A stretch of DNA of 64,000 bases. Source: Streptomyces spinosisporus (lineage in GTDB: Bacteria; Actinomycetota; Actinomycetes; Streptomycetales; Streptomycetaceae). The notes beneath the pieces are model-generated. The model did not search any database. It had not been told where the DNA came from and saw only the letters and a list, made by a program, of their open reading frames with translations. How positions within the stretch are numbered: the first letter of the stretch is position 1; every line of letters starts with the position of its first letter. Made by a program: the position numbers and the translations under genes. Shown piece by piece: positions 1 through 8,465 of this stretch. The DNA lies in NCBI RefSeq assembly GCF_022698145.1, contig NZ_JALDAX010000018.1, positions 62,001 to 126,000 on the forward strand, in the 5' to 3' direction.

Positions 1-626
1 GAGGCCCGGCCGTCCGCAGCGAGCGCGTTGTAGATCTTCTCGTCCTCGGCCGTGAGGTGCACCGGGTCGTCAGCGACCACCGCAGACTCCCTGAACGGGG
101 GGCCGTCGCCCCCGAGCGCAGTTTCCTGCTCGGGGGTCAGCACCCCGCGAAGAGCCGCCCAGTAGTGACCGCGGCCTCCGATGAACTGGCGGAGCATGGC
201 AAAGGCGTTGATGTCGAGCACAGCCGCAGTACGCGGAAGCCGTCGACCGAGGAGATCCTCCCACTGCGCCTGGTCGCGTGACTGCGTCGCACACGTCACC
301 TCGCATCCGGCCGCACCCACCGCCACCCAGTTGACGTCATCCCGCTTGGCGAGTGCACCCGCGATCGCCGCGACGCTTCCGGGCCGGCAGCGCAGCCGCA
401 CCAGCCACCTGCTCTGCCCCAACGCTCCAGGATTGACCACACCGACGACCCGGACGACACCATCGGCACACAGACGCCGAAAGCGACGGTTGACAGTGCC
501 TTCAGCAAGGCCGAGCGCGGCCGCCATCGAGGCGAAGGAAGCTCTCGGAGCGATCTGCAGGGCACGGATGATTCGCACATCATCAGGGTGAAGGCCGACG
601 GATCCGAACGTTGAGGCACCTGCCAT
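1..626 (-). CDS. Lrp/AsnC-family regulator, 3' end cut by window edge
   Basis: Reading leftward from the ATG at 626 the frame stays open to position 1 (208 codons), so the gene leaves the window. Residues 12-60 form a winged-helix AsnC HTH (HPDDVRIIRALQ..., then FASMAAALGLAEGTVNRR), followed by an RAM-like ligand domain. About residue 190 a second HTH begins (HLTAEDEKIYNALAADGRA). This indicates the tandem-duplicated Lrp architecture of roughly 330 residues seen in actinomycetes. Such proteins sense small molecules and bind DNA as oligomers. It is divergent from the SDR gene at 794 with 167 bp between, so that gene is the obvious target by inference. The effector is unknown. Confidence 0.85.
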   Translation of the reverse strand, partial: MAGASTFGSVGLHPDDVRIIRALQIAPRASFASMAAALGLAEGTVNRRFRRLCADGVVRVVGVVNPGALGQSRWLVRLRCRPGSVAAIAGALAKRDDVNWVAVGAAGCEVTCATQSRDQAQWEDLLGRRLPRTAAVLDINAFAMLRQFIGGRGHYWAALRGVLTPEQETALGGDGPPFRESAVVADDPVHLTAEDEKIYNALAADGRA

Positions 627-793
627 GGCAGGAATCCTACAAACGCGAGCGTTCGACTCACACCTGCGCCGACACGGCACGCAGAGTTGTCCCGTCCCGG
701 TGAACAGCCACAGCGGCCCACGCTCCGGGGGCCCTGAGGCGATCCCGGTCACAGCACACGCCGTACGACGCAGAGAAACGGAAAGAACGCCGC

Positions 794-1531
794 ATGCCAT
801 CGCCTGTCACACAGCATCAATCGCACGTCACACAGCAGCACACGCCCACCGCACTCATCGTCGGAGCCTCACGCGGCCTCGGCCGGGCCATGGCAGCCGA
901 ATTCCTCCACCGGGGCTGGAACATCATCGGCACCGTCCGTGACGCCTCCGTCCAGACCCACCTGCACGATCTCGCCGACCGGGCCGAAGGCCGCGTCAGA
1001 GTCGAGCAACTCGACATCAACGAGCCCCACCAACTTGGACCTCTGCACGAGCGCCTCGCGGACCGCCGCCTCGACCTGCTCTTCATCAACGCCGGTACCA
1101 CCAACAGCGAGCAGACGCCCATCGGCAAAGTAGCCACCCACGACTTCGTCGAGGTGATGACCACCAACGCTCTCAGCCCGATGCGCGTCATCGAGGCTCT
1201 CGAAGACCTGGTGTCCCCCACCGGCCTCATCGGCGCGATGTCGTCCGGGCAGGGCAGCATCACCAACAACACGACCGCAGGCCGCGAGGTCTACCGGGCA
1301 AGCAAAGCAGCGCTGAACATGCTCATGCGCAGCTTCGCGGTCCGGCAGGCCGGAACGCAGCGCGCCCTCGCCCTTCTGGCACCGGGCTGGATTCGCACTG
1401 CGCTCGGTGGGCCCAACGCGCCGTTCACCGTCGAGGAAAGTGTCCCGCTGCTGGTAGACGTCCTGCTGACCAAACTCGGCACACCCGGCCTGGCCTACCT
1501 GGACCGTTCGGGCCGGACAGTGCCCTGGTAG
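794..1531 (+). CDS. Short-chain dehydrogenase/reductase (SDR)
   Basis: A classical SDR of 245 residues. The nucleotide-binding motif GASRGLG is at 24-30, an NAG element (FINAG) at 98-101, a serine at 150-151, and the catalytic pair Tyr167-x3-Lys171 in YRASK. The first 18 residues are Gln/His-rich and not part of the fold, so a later start is possible, but GGAAAG lies about 10 bp before this ATG. Substrate cannot be told from sequence. The divergent Lrp/AsnC gene is probably its regulator. It converges with the MarR gene at 1636; GGCGCCGGCGCC at 1545-1556 is self-complementary but too tight to call a terminator. Confidence 0.88.
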   Translation: MPSPVTQHQSHVTQQHTPTALIVGASRGLGRAMAAEFLHRGWNIIGTVRDASVQTHLHDLADRAEGRVRVEQLDINEPHQLGPLHERLADRRLDLLFINAGTTNSEQTPIGKVATHDFVEVMTTNALSPMRVIEALEDLVSPTGLIGAMSSGQGSITNNTTAGREVYRASKAALNMLMRSFAVRQAGTQRALALLAPGWIRTALGGPNAPFTVEESVPLLVDVLLTKLGTPGLAYLDRSGRTVPW

Positions 1532-1635
1532 GCAGACCCACGACGGCGCCGGCGCCCATGCCGATCGCCTCATTGCCGGTGAACACCCTAAGCGGCTCGC
1601 CACCCAACAAACACTGGCCGAGTCCCGCCGGAACT

Positions 1636-2097
1636 TCAGGGCCGCTGCTGCATTTTCGTCAGCAGCGCGAGCAAGGTGCTCTGCTCCTCCGCGTCGAGAT
1701 TGGCGAAGAAGCCGGAGTCGTGAAGCCGCGACCTGAGCTCGTCCCATAGTTCGTGCCCGCGTTCCGTCAGGGCCAGGGTTCGCTTGCGGCCGTCGGTGGG
1801 GTGCGGCTGACGGGCAATGAGTCCTGCGCTCTGCAGTTTGTCGGCGGCGAGACTGACCGTCGAGGGATCGCAGCGCAGACGGGCCGCCACCTCCCGCATC
1901 GTGGGCGGTTCGGTTCCCGGCGCGAGCGCCCACAGCGTGCCGGCGACGGAGGCCGGCACCCGGAACTCGCCGAGCACCTGGGCCACCACGGCGTCCGCGG
2001 AGTGTCCCAGGTCCACCAGAACGCGGACGATCTCGGCTTTCCGCTCGGCGGCCGCGCGGTCGTGTGCCGCTCTCCGCGCATCACCATCGGCTGTCAT
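1636..2097 (-). CDS. MarR-family transcriptional regulator
   Basis: 153 residues with the MarR winged helix in the middle: MREVAARLRCDPSTVSLAAD is the recognition region, and HPTDGRKRTLALTERG is the beta wing. Helices at both ends would make the dimer interface. It is divergent from the epimerase/reductase gene at 2153 with only 55 bp between, and a repeated CTCAATGA element sits in that gap. The standard MarR arrangement, repressing itself and its divergent neighbour until a ligand is bound, is the simplest reading. The ligand is unknown. Confidence 0.88.
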   Translation of the reverse strand: MTADGDARRAAHDRAAAERKAEIVRVLVDLGHSADAVVAQVLGEFRVPASVAGTLWALAPGTEPPTMREVAARLRCDPSTVSLAADKLQSAGLIARQPHPTDGRKRTLALTERGHELWDELRSRLHDSGFFANLDAEEQSTLLALLTKMQQRP

Positions 2098-2114
2098 GGG
2101 GCCATGCTACGCTC

Positions 2115-2140
2115 GAAAACTCAATGAGAAACTCAATGAA
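2115..2140. promoter_or_regulatory. Putative MarR operator, repeated CTCAATGA
   Basis: AAACTCAATGA occurs twice in tandem, at 2117-2127 and 2129-2139, a 12-bp period. CTCAATGAG at 2120-2128 is itself a palindrome with a single central base. The element lies between the divergent MarR and epimerase starts. A repeat near one helical turn suggests two dimers on one face. It is likely to overlap both promoters; this is inference from position and symmetry only. Confidence 0.5.
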
Positions 2141-2152
2141 TACGGGAAGCAA

Positions 2153-3178
2153 ATGACGCACAGTGACGACTCTGAAACGGTCCTGGTCACGGGTGGAACG
2201 GGCTACCTGGCCGGCTGGGTGATCGTGAACCTGCTCCAGCACGGCTACCGGGTGCGCACCACCGTGCGCAGCCTCGGCAAGGCGGATCAGGTGCGCGAAG
2301 CCGTCAGCGGACGCGCAGGGCAGGAGGCGGCGAAGGGGATCGAGTTCGCTGTCGCCGATCTCCTCAGCGACGAGGGCTGGGACAGGGCCTTCGACGGGGT
2401 TCATTACGTGTTGCACACCGCATCGCCCATGCCTTTCCAATCAGGCGTGGATCTCATCCGGACTGCCCGAGAAGGCACCCACCGCGTCCTGGGTACCGCC
2501 GCCCGCGCCGCGGTGAAGCGTGCCGTACTGACTTCGTCCGGCCAGGCGGCCGGCGCGGGCGACCCGGGTACGCCCGTGACCGAGACGGCCTACGCCGAGC
2601 CGTCCGGCACCCCGCAGCGCGTGTACCCGGACTCGAAGATCCTCGCTGAGCGCGATGCCTGGGAACTCGCCGAAGAGACCGGGCTCGAACTGTCCGCCGT
2701 CCTACCGACGTTCATGCAGGGCCCTCCCCTGGGCGCGCGGAACGGGGCAGGAACGACCGACGTCATCCGCCGCCTCCTTGACCGTGACATCCCCGCTGTC
2801 CCCAACATCGGCTGGAACGTCGTCGACGTCCGCGATGTCGCCGAACTGCACCTTCTCGCCATGACGGAACCCGCCGCCGCAGGGCAGCGTTTCCTCGCCT
2901 CGGGCACCTTCCTGTGGTACCGGGACATCGCCCGCATCCTGCGCGACCAGCTCCCCGGCGCAGCGACCAGGGTGCCCACGCGCACCATGCCCGACCTCAT
3001 CGTCAGACTGCTGGCCCCGGTGAATCCGCAGATGGCGATGGTCCGCTCCGAACTCCGCCGCGAGAGGCTCGTCGACAGCAGCAAGGCCCGCACGCTCGGC
3101 TGGCGGCCCCGCCCCACCGAACAGACCATCATCGACACCGCCACCGCACTCACGGCCAACAACTCGCCCAGCAGGTAG
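2153..3178 (+). CDS. NAD(P)-dependent epimerase / dihydroflavonol-reductase-like
   Basis: 341 residues from the ATG at 2153, preceded by GGGAAG. The open frame extends further upstream but overlaps the MarR gene and operator, so this start is preferred. An extended-SDR Rossmann motif TGGTGYLAG lies near residue 12, and the catalytic Tyr-x3-Lys is in VYPDSK. The layout matches plant-type dihydroflavonol/cinnamoyl-CoA reductase relatives, which reduce carbonyls or act on sugar-like substrates. Substrate is unknown. Regulation is probably by the divergent MarR protein. Confidence 0.85.
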   Translation: MTHSDDSETVLVTGGTGYLAGWVIVNLLQHGYRVRTTVRSLGKADQVREAVSGRAGQEAAKGIEFAVADLLSDEGWDRAFDGVHYVLHTASPMPFQSGVDLIRTAREGTHRVLGTAARAAVKRAVLTSSGQAAGAGDPGTPVTETAYAEPSGTPQRVYPDSKILAERDAWELAEETGLELSAVLPTFMQGPPLGARNGAGTTDVIRRLLDRDIPAVPNIGWNVVDVRDVAELHLLAMTEPAAAGQRFLASGTFLWYRDIARILRDQLPGAATRVPTRTMPDLIVRLLAPVNPQMAMVRSELRRERLVDSSKARTLGWRPRPTEQTIIDTATALTANNSPSR

Positions 3179-3197
3179 CCCCCGAGGCGAGGCAGTC

Positions 3198-3215
3198 GGC
3201 GGCAGCTCTGCCGCC
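3198..3215 (+). terminator. Hairpin after epimerase gene
   Basis: GGCGGCA at 3198-3204 pairs with TGCCGCC at 3209-3215 over a 4-base loop, 20 bp after the stop of the epimerase gene. There is no U-tract, as is usual in Streptomyces. The remaining DNA to 3374 shows no gene. Confidence 0.5.
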
Positions 3216-3374
3216 AAGCAGTTGGCGGCCGGCACGCGCACCCGCTGCCGCGCGACCCGGCCATGCGGCGTGCAATCACCGCCCTGCGCATCCCTACCTC
3301 AGCAGAGAAGCTGACCGCCCACTGCCATCAAGCCCCCCTGACCCATCGGCGGCAGAGCAGGCACTAGGCAGGCA

Positions 3375-5021
3375 TCAGCGGTGTCCGTCCACAGGCATCA
3401 CCCGCAACTGCAGCATGGCGGCGAACCGTGCCTCCGGGTTGTCCAGATCGATGCCCCCGACCTCGGTGAGCCGGTGGAGGCGGTAGCGGAAGGTGTTCGG
3501 GTGGACGTGGACGGCCGCGGCGGCCGCGTTGATGTCCCCGAAGGCGTCCAGCCAGGCGCGCAGGGTCTCGATGAGGTGGGCGCGGCGTTGCTCGTCGTAT
3601 GCGGCCAACCGCGCGAGGGGGCCGGTGAGTTCGTCGCCGCGGGCCGCCATGATGTCGCGCAGTTCGCACAGCAACGCCTCGACGTGCACGTCGGCCAGCC
3701 GCGCCACCCGCCGCTCGGTCCCCCCGGCACGGAGCGCCCTCAGGGCCAGGTCGGCGCCGGAGCGTGCGCGGGCGAGACCGGCCGCGTCCTCGCCCACCGG
3801 GCCGATGCCGATCACCGCACCGGTGCGCACTCCGACCCGGTCGAGGAAGTCGGCTGCTGTGCGCTCGGCCCGTTCCTCTGCGGCGTCGCGGTCCTGTGGT
3901 GCGGGAACGAGGCCATAGACGGTGTCGCCGAGCAGCGCGGCGGCGCTGTGCGGATGCACGGCGCCGAGGTGCATGGCCAGGGCGTCGGCCAGGCGTTCTC
4001 GCTCGGTGGTCGCACTCGCGTCCTCCCCGGCCGACGCACCGGAGGCGGCGTCCCGCAGGCCGAGCGCCATGACCACGAGAGGCCGGCCGGCCAGGCCGAG
4101 TCTGCTCAGTGCCTCGCGCGCACCGGCTCTGCCTTCCAGGGCGGTGCTCATGAGATCGGCGCGCAGCCTGCGTTCGACGTCCGCCCCGGCCCGCAGGCGC
4201 AGCATGTGCAGGGCAACCACCTTGGCCGCATCCTGCAACGCCAACGACCGCTGGGGACTCAGTGGTTCGCGCACGGCGGCCCAGATCGAGCCGATCGCCT
4301 CATCGCCCGCGCGCACCGCGACGGCTACGCGCGGCACGGTGGGACCGTCCGAACCGTCCTGCAGCGGCGGGATGTGCACCGGCCCGGCACTGCGGTACAG
4401 GTCGCGGAAGACGCCACGGTCGATGAGCATGCGCGAGAAACGCTCCGGGACCTGACGGCCGAGGATCGTCTCGATCCGGGAGGCGTCGGCCTTGTCCTGC
4501 TGCCCCGAGAAGGCCAGCACCCGCGAGTGCCGGTCCTCGATGGTCACGGGTGCGTCGATGAGCGCGGCGATCGCGTTGGCCACGGCGAACAGGTCGCCGA
4601 AGAGGGTACTGCCCAGCGTCTCGGGGCCGTCTGCGCCGACGTCCCCCTCGGCCAGGACCGCCCGCAGCAGGGCCGTGACCTGGACCCAGGACGCCCCTCG
4701 GGTCAGTGAGAGCACGCCGACGCCCGACGCTTTCGCCGCGTCCGCCAGACCGGCATCGGGCAGGAGGGGCGCCCGTACGACCAGGGCGACGGCACGCCGA
4801 TGTCCCAACTCGTCGAGGAGGCGGGCGATTTCGCCTGGTTCGCGCAGGCCGACACCGAGTATCAGCGCGTTCGGGGGTGGGACGGAGTCCTCGACGGGGT
4901 CGTGGATGACGATGCCGCCGATGTCCTCGCCGTCACGCGCCCCATGATGGACGACGTCGAGCAGCGTGCTGCCCAGGTGATGCAGGACCCTGGCCAGGCT
5001 GCCATGTGCGGGTGCGTTCAT
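3375..5021 (-). CDS. PucR/CdaR-family transcriptional regulator
   Basis: 548 residues. The last ~60 carry the PucR C-terminal HTH (FGDINAAAAAVHVHPNTFRY, then RLHRLTEVGGIDLDNPEAR). The N-terminal ~130 residues resemble the purine-catabolism PucR ligand domain (HDPVEDSVPPPNALILGVGL), and the middle has the GGDEF-like fold of the family. PucR proteins usually activate nitrogen, purine or amino-acid catabolic operons in response to substrate. It is the last gene of operon A in orientation, 155 bp downstream of the racemase gene. A 19-bp repeat array lies between, so it may have its own promoter. It is the best candidate regulator of operon A. Confidence 0.9.
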   Translation of the reverse strand: MNAPAHGSLARVLHHLGSTLLDVVHHGARDGEDIGGIVIHDPVEDSVPPPNALILGVGLREPGEIARLLDELGHRRAVALVVRAPLLPDAGLADAAKASGVGVLSLTRGASWVQVTALLRAVLAEGDVGADGPETLGSTLFGDLFAVANAIAALIDAPVTIEDRHSRVLAFSGQQDKADASRIETILGRQVPERFSRMLIDRGVFRDLYRSAGPVHIPPLQDGSDGPTVPRVAVAVRAGDEAIGSIWAAVREPLSPQRSLALQDAAKVVALHMLRLRAGADVERRLRADLMSTALEGRAGAREALSRLGLAGRPLVVMALGLRDAASGASAGEDASATTERERLADALAMHLGAVHPHSAAALLGDTVYGLVPAPQDRDAAEERAERTAADFLDRVGVRTGAVIGIGPVGEDAAGLARARSGADLALRALRAGGTERRVARLADVHVEALLCELRDIMAARGDELTGPLARLAAYDEQRRAHLIETLRAWLDAFGDINAAAAAVHVHPNTFRYRLHRLTEVGGIDLDNPEARFAAMLQLRVMPVDGHR

Positions 5022-5100
5022 GGAACGGTGCCTTCCGAGGACGACGGAGACGACAGCGACGACGGTGACGAGAGCGCCACACGGGGTGCGCGTTCACCAG

Positions 5101-5166
5101 CCTGCCCACACTCCTGGTGCCCGCCCACACGCGCGGTGCCTGCCCACACTCCTGGTGCCCGCCCAC
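5101..5166. repeat. 19-bp tandem repeat array upstream of pucR-like gene
   Basis: A 28-bp stretch (CCTGCCCACACTCCTGGTGC onward) recurs perfectly at 5101-5128 and 5139-5166. The array is better read as four quasi-units of about 19 bp, each containing GCCCAC followed by GGTGCC. It lies between the racemase stop (5177) and the PucR start (5021). GCCCACACGC followed by GTGCC also occurs at 19234-19250, upstream of the first gene of operon A, so it could be the PucR binding site. That is inference. Confidence 0.6.
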
Positions 5167-5176
5167 GCCATCGTGG

Positions 5177-6292
5177 TCATACGGCCCGGCCGGGGATCCA
5201 CTCGATACGGCGGGTCACGGCGTCCAACTCCGCCTCCAGCGGGACCACGCCGATCCCCGGACCGCTCGGCACCGCCAGATGGCCCTCGCGCACGACGAAC
5301 GGCTCGGTGATGTCGCTCTTGTAGTAGCGCTCCGAACCCGACGTGTCCCCCGGCAAACTGAAACCCGGCAGCGCGGCGAGCGCGAGGTTCGCGGCCCGGC
5401 CGATGCCCGTCTCCAGCATGCCGCCGCACCACACCGGCACGCCGTGCGCGGCGCACACGTCGTGGATGCGCCGCGCTTCCAGATAGCCGCCCACCCGGCC
5501 GGGCTTGATGTTGACGATCGCACAGGCACCGAGCCGGATCGCGTCCGCCGCCGCACGCGCCGACGTGATCGACTCGTCCAGGCAGACGGGTGTACGGATC
5601 TGCTGAGCCAGCCGGGCGTGACCGAGGATGTCGTCCTCGGGCAGCGGCTGTTCGATCAGCAGCAGGTCGTAGCCGTCCAGGCGGGCCAGGTGGCGGGCGT
5701 CGGCCAGGGTGTAGGCGGCGTTCGCGTCGACCTGGAGCAGCAGGTCGTCCCCGAAGCGTTCACGCACGGCCCGCACCGGCTCGACGTCCCAGCCGGGCTC
5801 GATCTTGAGCTTGATACGGACGTAACCGGCGTCGAGATACCCGGCCACACTGTCGACCAGCGCCGGTACGGAGTCCATGATGCCGACCGAGACGCCGCAC
5901 GCCACCCGGTCCCGCACCGCCCCGAGCTCGCGGGCCAACGGCCGGACTGCCGCGCGCAGTTCGGCGTCCAGGACACCCATCTCCAGCGCCGCCTTGGCCA
6001 TCCGGTGCCCCTGGAACGCAGCCAGCGCGGGGGCGACCGAACCGGCGTCGAGACGGTCCGCGCGCGCGAGCGCGGGGATCAGGAAGCGGCGCAGCACGTC
6101 GGCGGCGGCGTCGGTGTACTCGGACGAGTACAGCGGGCTCGCCATCGCCACGCACTCGCCCCATCCCTCCCCCTCGTCGGTGACCACACGCAGGATCAGC
6201 GCTTCGCGGCCGGTGACAGTGCCGAACGACGTACGGAACGGCGCCACCAAAGGCATCTCGATGTGACGCAGCTCGACACCTGTCAGCTTCAT
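5177..6292 (-). CDS. N-succinylamino-acid racemase / o-succinylbenzoate synthase family
   Basis: 371-residue enolase-superfamily enzyme of the MenC/NSAR branch. The catalytic set is complete: Lys161-x-Lys163, metal ligands Asp189, Glu214 and Asp239, and Lys263 (NIKPGRVGG). Numbering matches the Amycolatopsis racemase (Lys163, Asp189, Glu214, Asp239, Lys263). Members interconvert D- and L-N-succinylamino acids, make o-succinylbenzoate for menaquinone, or do both. No men genes are nearby, whereas the adjacent GNAT and M20 genes are partners in the D- to L-amino-acid route, so racemase is preferred. The start overlaps the GNAT stop by 4 nt (6289-6292), implying translational coupling. Cytoplasmic. 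Confidence 0.87.
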   Translation of the reverse strand: MKLTGVELRHIEMPLVAPFRTSFGTVTGREALILRVVTDEGEGWGECVAMASPLYSSEYTDAAADVLRRFLIPALARADRLDAGSVAPALAAFQGHRMAKAALEMGVLDAELRAAVRPLARELGAVRDRVACGVSVGIMDSVPALVDSVAGYLDAGYVRIKLKIEPGWDVEPVRAVRERFGDDLLLQVDANAAYTLADARHLARLDGYDLLLIEQPLPEDDILGHARLAQQIRTPVCLDESITSARAAADAIRLGACAIVNIKPGRVGGYLEARRIHDVCAAHGVPVWCGGMLETGIGRAANLALAALPGFSLPGDTSGSERYYKSDITEPFVVREGHLAVPSGPGIGVVPLEAELDAVTRRIEWIPGRAV

Positions 6293-7275
6293 CGCTCCTC
6301 CTCACTCTTCCCGATCGACTCGGTCACACCGGAAGCCTCCGGGCGCCGCAGGATGTACCAGCCACTGCGGTCGAAGCCGGTGACCCGGGCACCCTCCGCC
6401 ATCAACCCGCCCAGGACCTCGCGCAGTGCCGCCCGCCAGTCCCTGGCCGCCCCCGGATCCGTCAACCGCAGGCGCTCGATGTCCTCGGGAACCGCGACGA
6501 GCAGGGTGGAGGAGGCAAGCCGGGCAGAGGAGGCGAGTGTGCCCACAACCGGGCTGCCGCCCGCGCCGCGCTCCAGTGCCACCGCGGCACCCGCCGCCCG
6601 GCAGCCCGCGGCGTCGGCCGGGGCGAAATCCCCGGCGCAGGCCGCGCGGACCGGCTCGCCGGCCAGCTGCCACCGCGTCAGCAGACGGTCGGTGTCGTCG
6701 CCGCCGTTGATGGCGTCATGGACACCGCCGTAGAAGTTGCTCAGATACTCCTCGGGCCGGGCGCCGAGCTTGACCAGGTTGAAGTAGGCGTTGCGGCGGA
6801 TCAACGGGTCGAAGGTCCAGTGGATGTCCGACACACCCCGCCGCATGCACCAGGCCCGCTGATGCAGTTTGAGGGCGTAGCCCACACTGCGGCCGCGGGC
6901 CGCCCCGGACACCCCGGCGATGTGGCTGTGCAGGGTTGCGTCGGCCGGCGCACCGAAGAAACCGACACACGCGCCTACCAGTTCACCGCCGTCGAAGGCT
7001 CCGCCGACGTAATTGCCCGACTTCGCCAGTGCCCGCAGCAGTTCTCCGGTCATCGGTGCACCGAGGGGGCCGGGCCGCCAGATGACGTTGAACAGGCGGC
7101 GCACCGCGTCGAGTTCACGACCGGATGTCACCTCGCGGACCTGCGACCGCGCGGCCGTCGCCGCCGCGGCGGCCTGGACCGCGGCTTCGTCGGCGACGGC
7201 CCGGACCGCTTCCCCGGCAGGTGAGTTGGGGTCGAGGACCGGCAGGACGCTTCCCGCCGGTGAAACGTCGCTCAT
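6289..7275 (-). CDS. GNAT-family acyltransferase, probable amino-acid N-succinyltransferase
   Basis: 328 residues. The first ~50 are Ala-rich. The GNAT core follows, with GGAFDGGELVGACVGFF as strands and an acyl-CoA loop/helix at GVSGAARGRSVGYALKLHQR. The family (COG3375-like) is typically found beside N-acylamino-acid racemases. In the Geobacillus pathway the GNAT partner transfers succinyl from succinyl-CoA to D-amino acids. That role is inferred here from the neighbours: it is coupled by 4-nt overlaps to the M20 gene upstream and the racemase gene downstream. The acyl donor and substrate are not visible from sequence. Confidence 0.75.
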   Translation of the reverse strand: MSDVSPAGSVLPVLDPNSPAGEAVRAVADEAAVQAAAAATAARSQVREVTSGRELDAVRRLFNVIWRPGPLGAPMTGELLRALAKSGNYVGGAFDGGELVGACVGFFGAPADATLHSHIAGVSGAARGRSVGYALKLHQRAWCMRRGVSDIHWTFDPLIRRNAYFNLVKLGARPEEYLSNFYGGVHDAINGGDDTDRLLTRWQLAGEPVRAACAGDFAPADAAGCRAAGAAVALERGAGGSPVVGTLASSARLASSTLLVAVPEDIERLRLTDPGAARDWRAALREVLGGLMAEGARVTGFDRSGWYILRRPEASGVTESIGKSEEER

Positions 7276-8465
7276 GACGGGTCCCCCTCGAACAGCCGGA
7301 CGTGTCCGGCCGGCTCATACGCCCGTCCCCGGCGCGGCGGATCGGCCAGCAGATCGTCCGTCAGGGCGGCCAACAGCGCGCTCCGGCCGGCCAGTTCGCC
7401 GACGACCACATGCTCGTCGTCGGCGTGCGCCCCACCCCCCACCGCGCCGAGCCCGTCCAGCGTCGGCGTGCCCACACCCGCGGTGAAGTTGCCGTCGGAG
7501 GCTCCCCCGACGGCCGCACCGACAGGCGCGGCCAGGCCGAGCCGATCCGCCAGGGCTGCCGCGCGGGCGAAGAGCACCGCGGACGCCGCGTGTTCCAGCG
7601 GCGGACGGTTGGGACCCCCGGTGATCTCAAGCCGGGCGCCGTCCGACACCGGCCGCAGCGCCCGCATCGCCCGGTCCACGCGCGCCTGTTCGGCCGTGTC
7701 GCGTACGCGTACGTCGACCGCGAAACGCCCCACGTCGGGAACGGTGTTGGTGGTGGTACCGGAGGTCAGCACCGTCGGTGTCACGCTCGTACCCCGCCCC
7801 GGGTCGGCGAGCGCGCCCACCGCGATGACCTGATGGGCCAGTTCGACGGCGGCGTTGATACCGCGTTCGGGTTCCAGGCCGGCGTGCGCGGCCCGCCCGT
7901 ACGCCTCGACCTCGTACAGCGACACGCCCTTGCGTGCGGTCTTCAGCGCGCCGCCGTCCGCGGACGCCTCCAGCACCAGCGCCGCGGCGCAGCCGGACGC
8001 CTCCTCCTCCACCAGTCGGCGTGACGTCGGTGACCCCATCTCCTCGTCGCCCGTCACCAACACGGTGACACCCGACGGGTCCGGCAGGGCCGCTACGGCG
8101 TGGAAGGCCATGACCAGTCCGGCCTTCATGTCGAAGCACCCGGGGCCGCGTACGACACCGTCCTCGACCACGAAGGGGTGGCGGTCGAGCGACCCGATCG
8201 GCCACACCGTGTCGTGGTGCCCGAGCAGCAGCACCCGCGCGGGCCCGGCGCCCAGCCGCCACCGCAGATGCGTACGTCCCTCGATGGTGATCCGCTCGGG
8301 CCGGACGCCGAGCCGGGCGGTGCCCAGTTCGGTGACCACGTCGGCGCTTGTGGCGACGGCGTCGAGGTCGGCGCTCGGCGACTCGCAGCGCACGAGGGTC
8401 TCCAGGTCGGCGAGCATCTGCGGCAGGGCCGCCGTCATGCAGGCGACCAGATTGTGCTCGGTCAT
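7272..8465 (-). CDS. M20-family metallo-amidohydrolase, probable L-desuccinylase
   Basis: 397 residues of the M20/ArgE/DapE/carboxypeptidase-G2 type. Metal-site motifs are present: GHHDTV (His83, Asp85), bridging Asp112 in CFDMKAG, and the catalytic/metal pair Glu141-Glu142 in VTGDEEMGS. There is no signal peptide, so it is cytoplasmic. M20 enzymes hydrolyse N-acylamino acids and dipeptides. In the known GNAT-racemase-M20 route this member removes succinate from the L-isomer, making the inversion irreversible. Overlaps at 8462-8465 and 7272-7275 place it in one translational unit with the peptidase and GNAT genes. A generic dipeptidase role is the main alternative. Confidence 0.83.
   Translation of the reverse strand: MTEHNLVACMTAALPQMLADLETLVRCESPSADLDAVATSADVVTELGTARLGVRPERITIEGRTHLRWRLGAGPARVLLLGHHDTVWPIGSLDRHPFVVEDGVVRGPGCFDMKAGLVMAFHAVAALPDPSGVTVLVTGDEEMGSPTSRRLVEEEASGCAAALVLEASADGGALKTARKGVSLYEVEAYGRAAHAGLEPERGINAAVELAHQVIAVGALADPGRGTSVTPTVLTSGTTTNTVPDVGRFAVDVRVRDTAEQARVDRAMRALRPVSDGARLEITGGPNRPPLEHAASAVLFARAAALADRLGLAAPVGAAVGGASDGNFTAGVGTPTLDGLGAVGGGAHADDEHVVVGELAGRSALLAALTDDLLADPPRRGRAYEPAGHVRLFEGDPS

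Noticed and set aside
1545..1556. GGCGCCGGCGCC as a terminator
   Set aside because: It has no loop room, so a hairpin would be weak.
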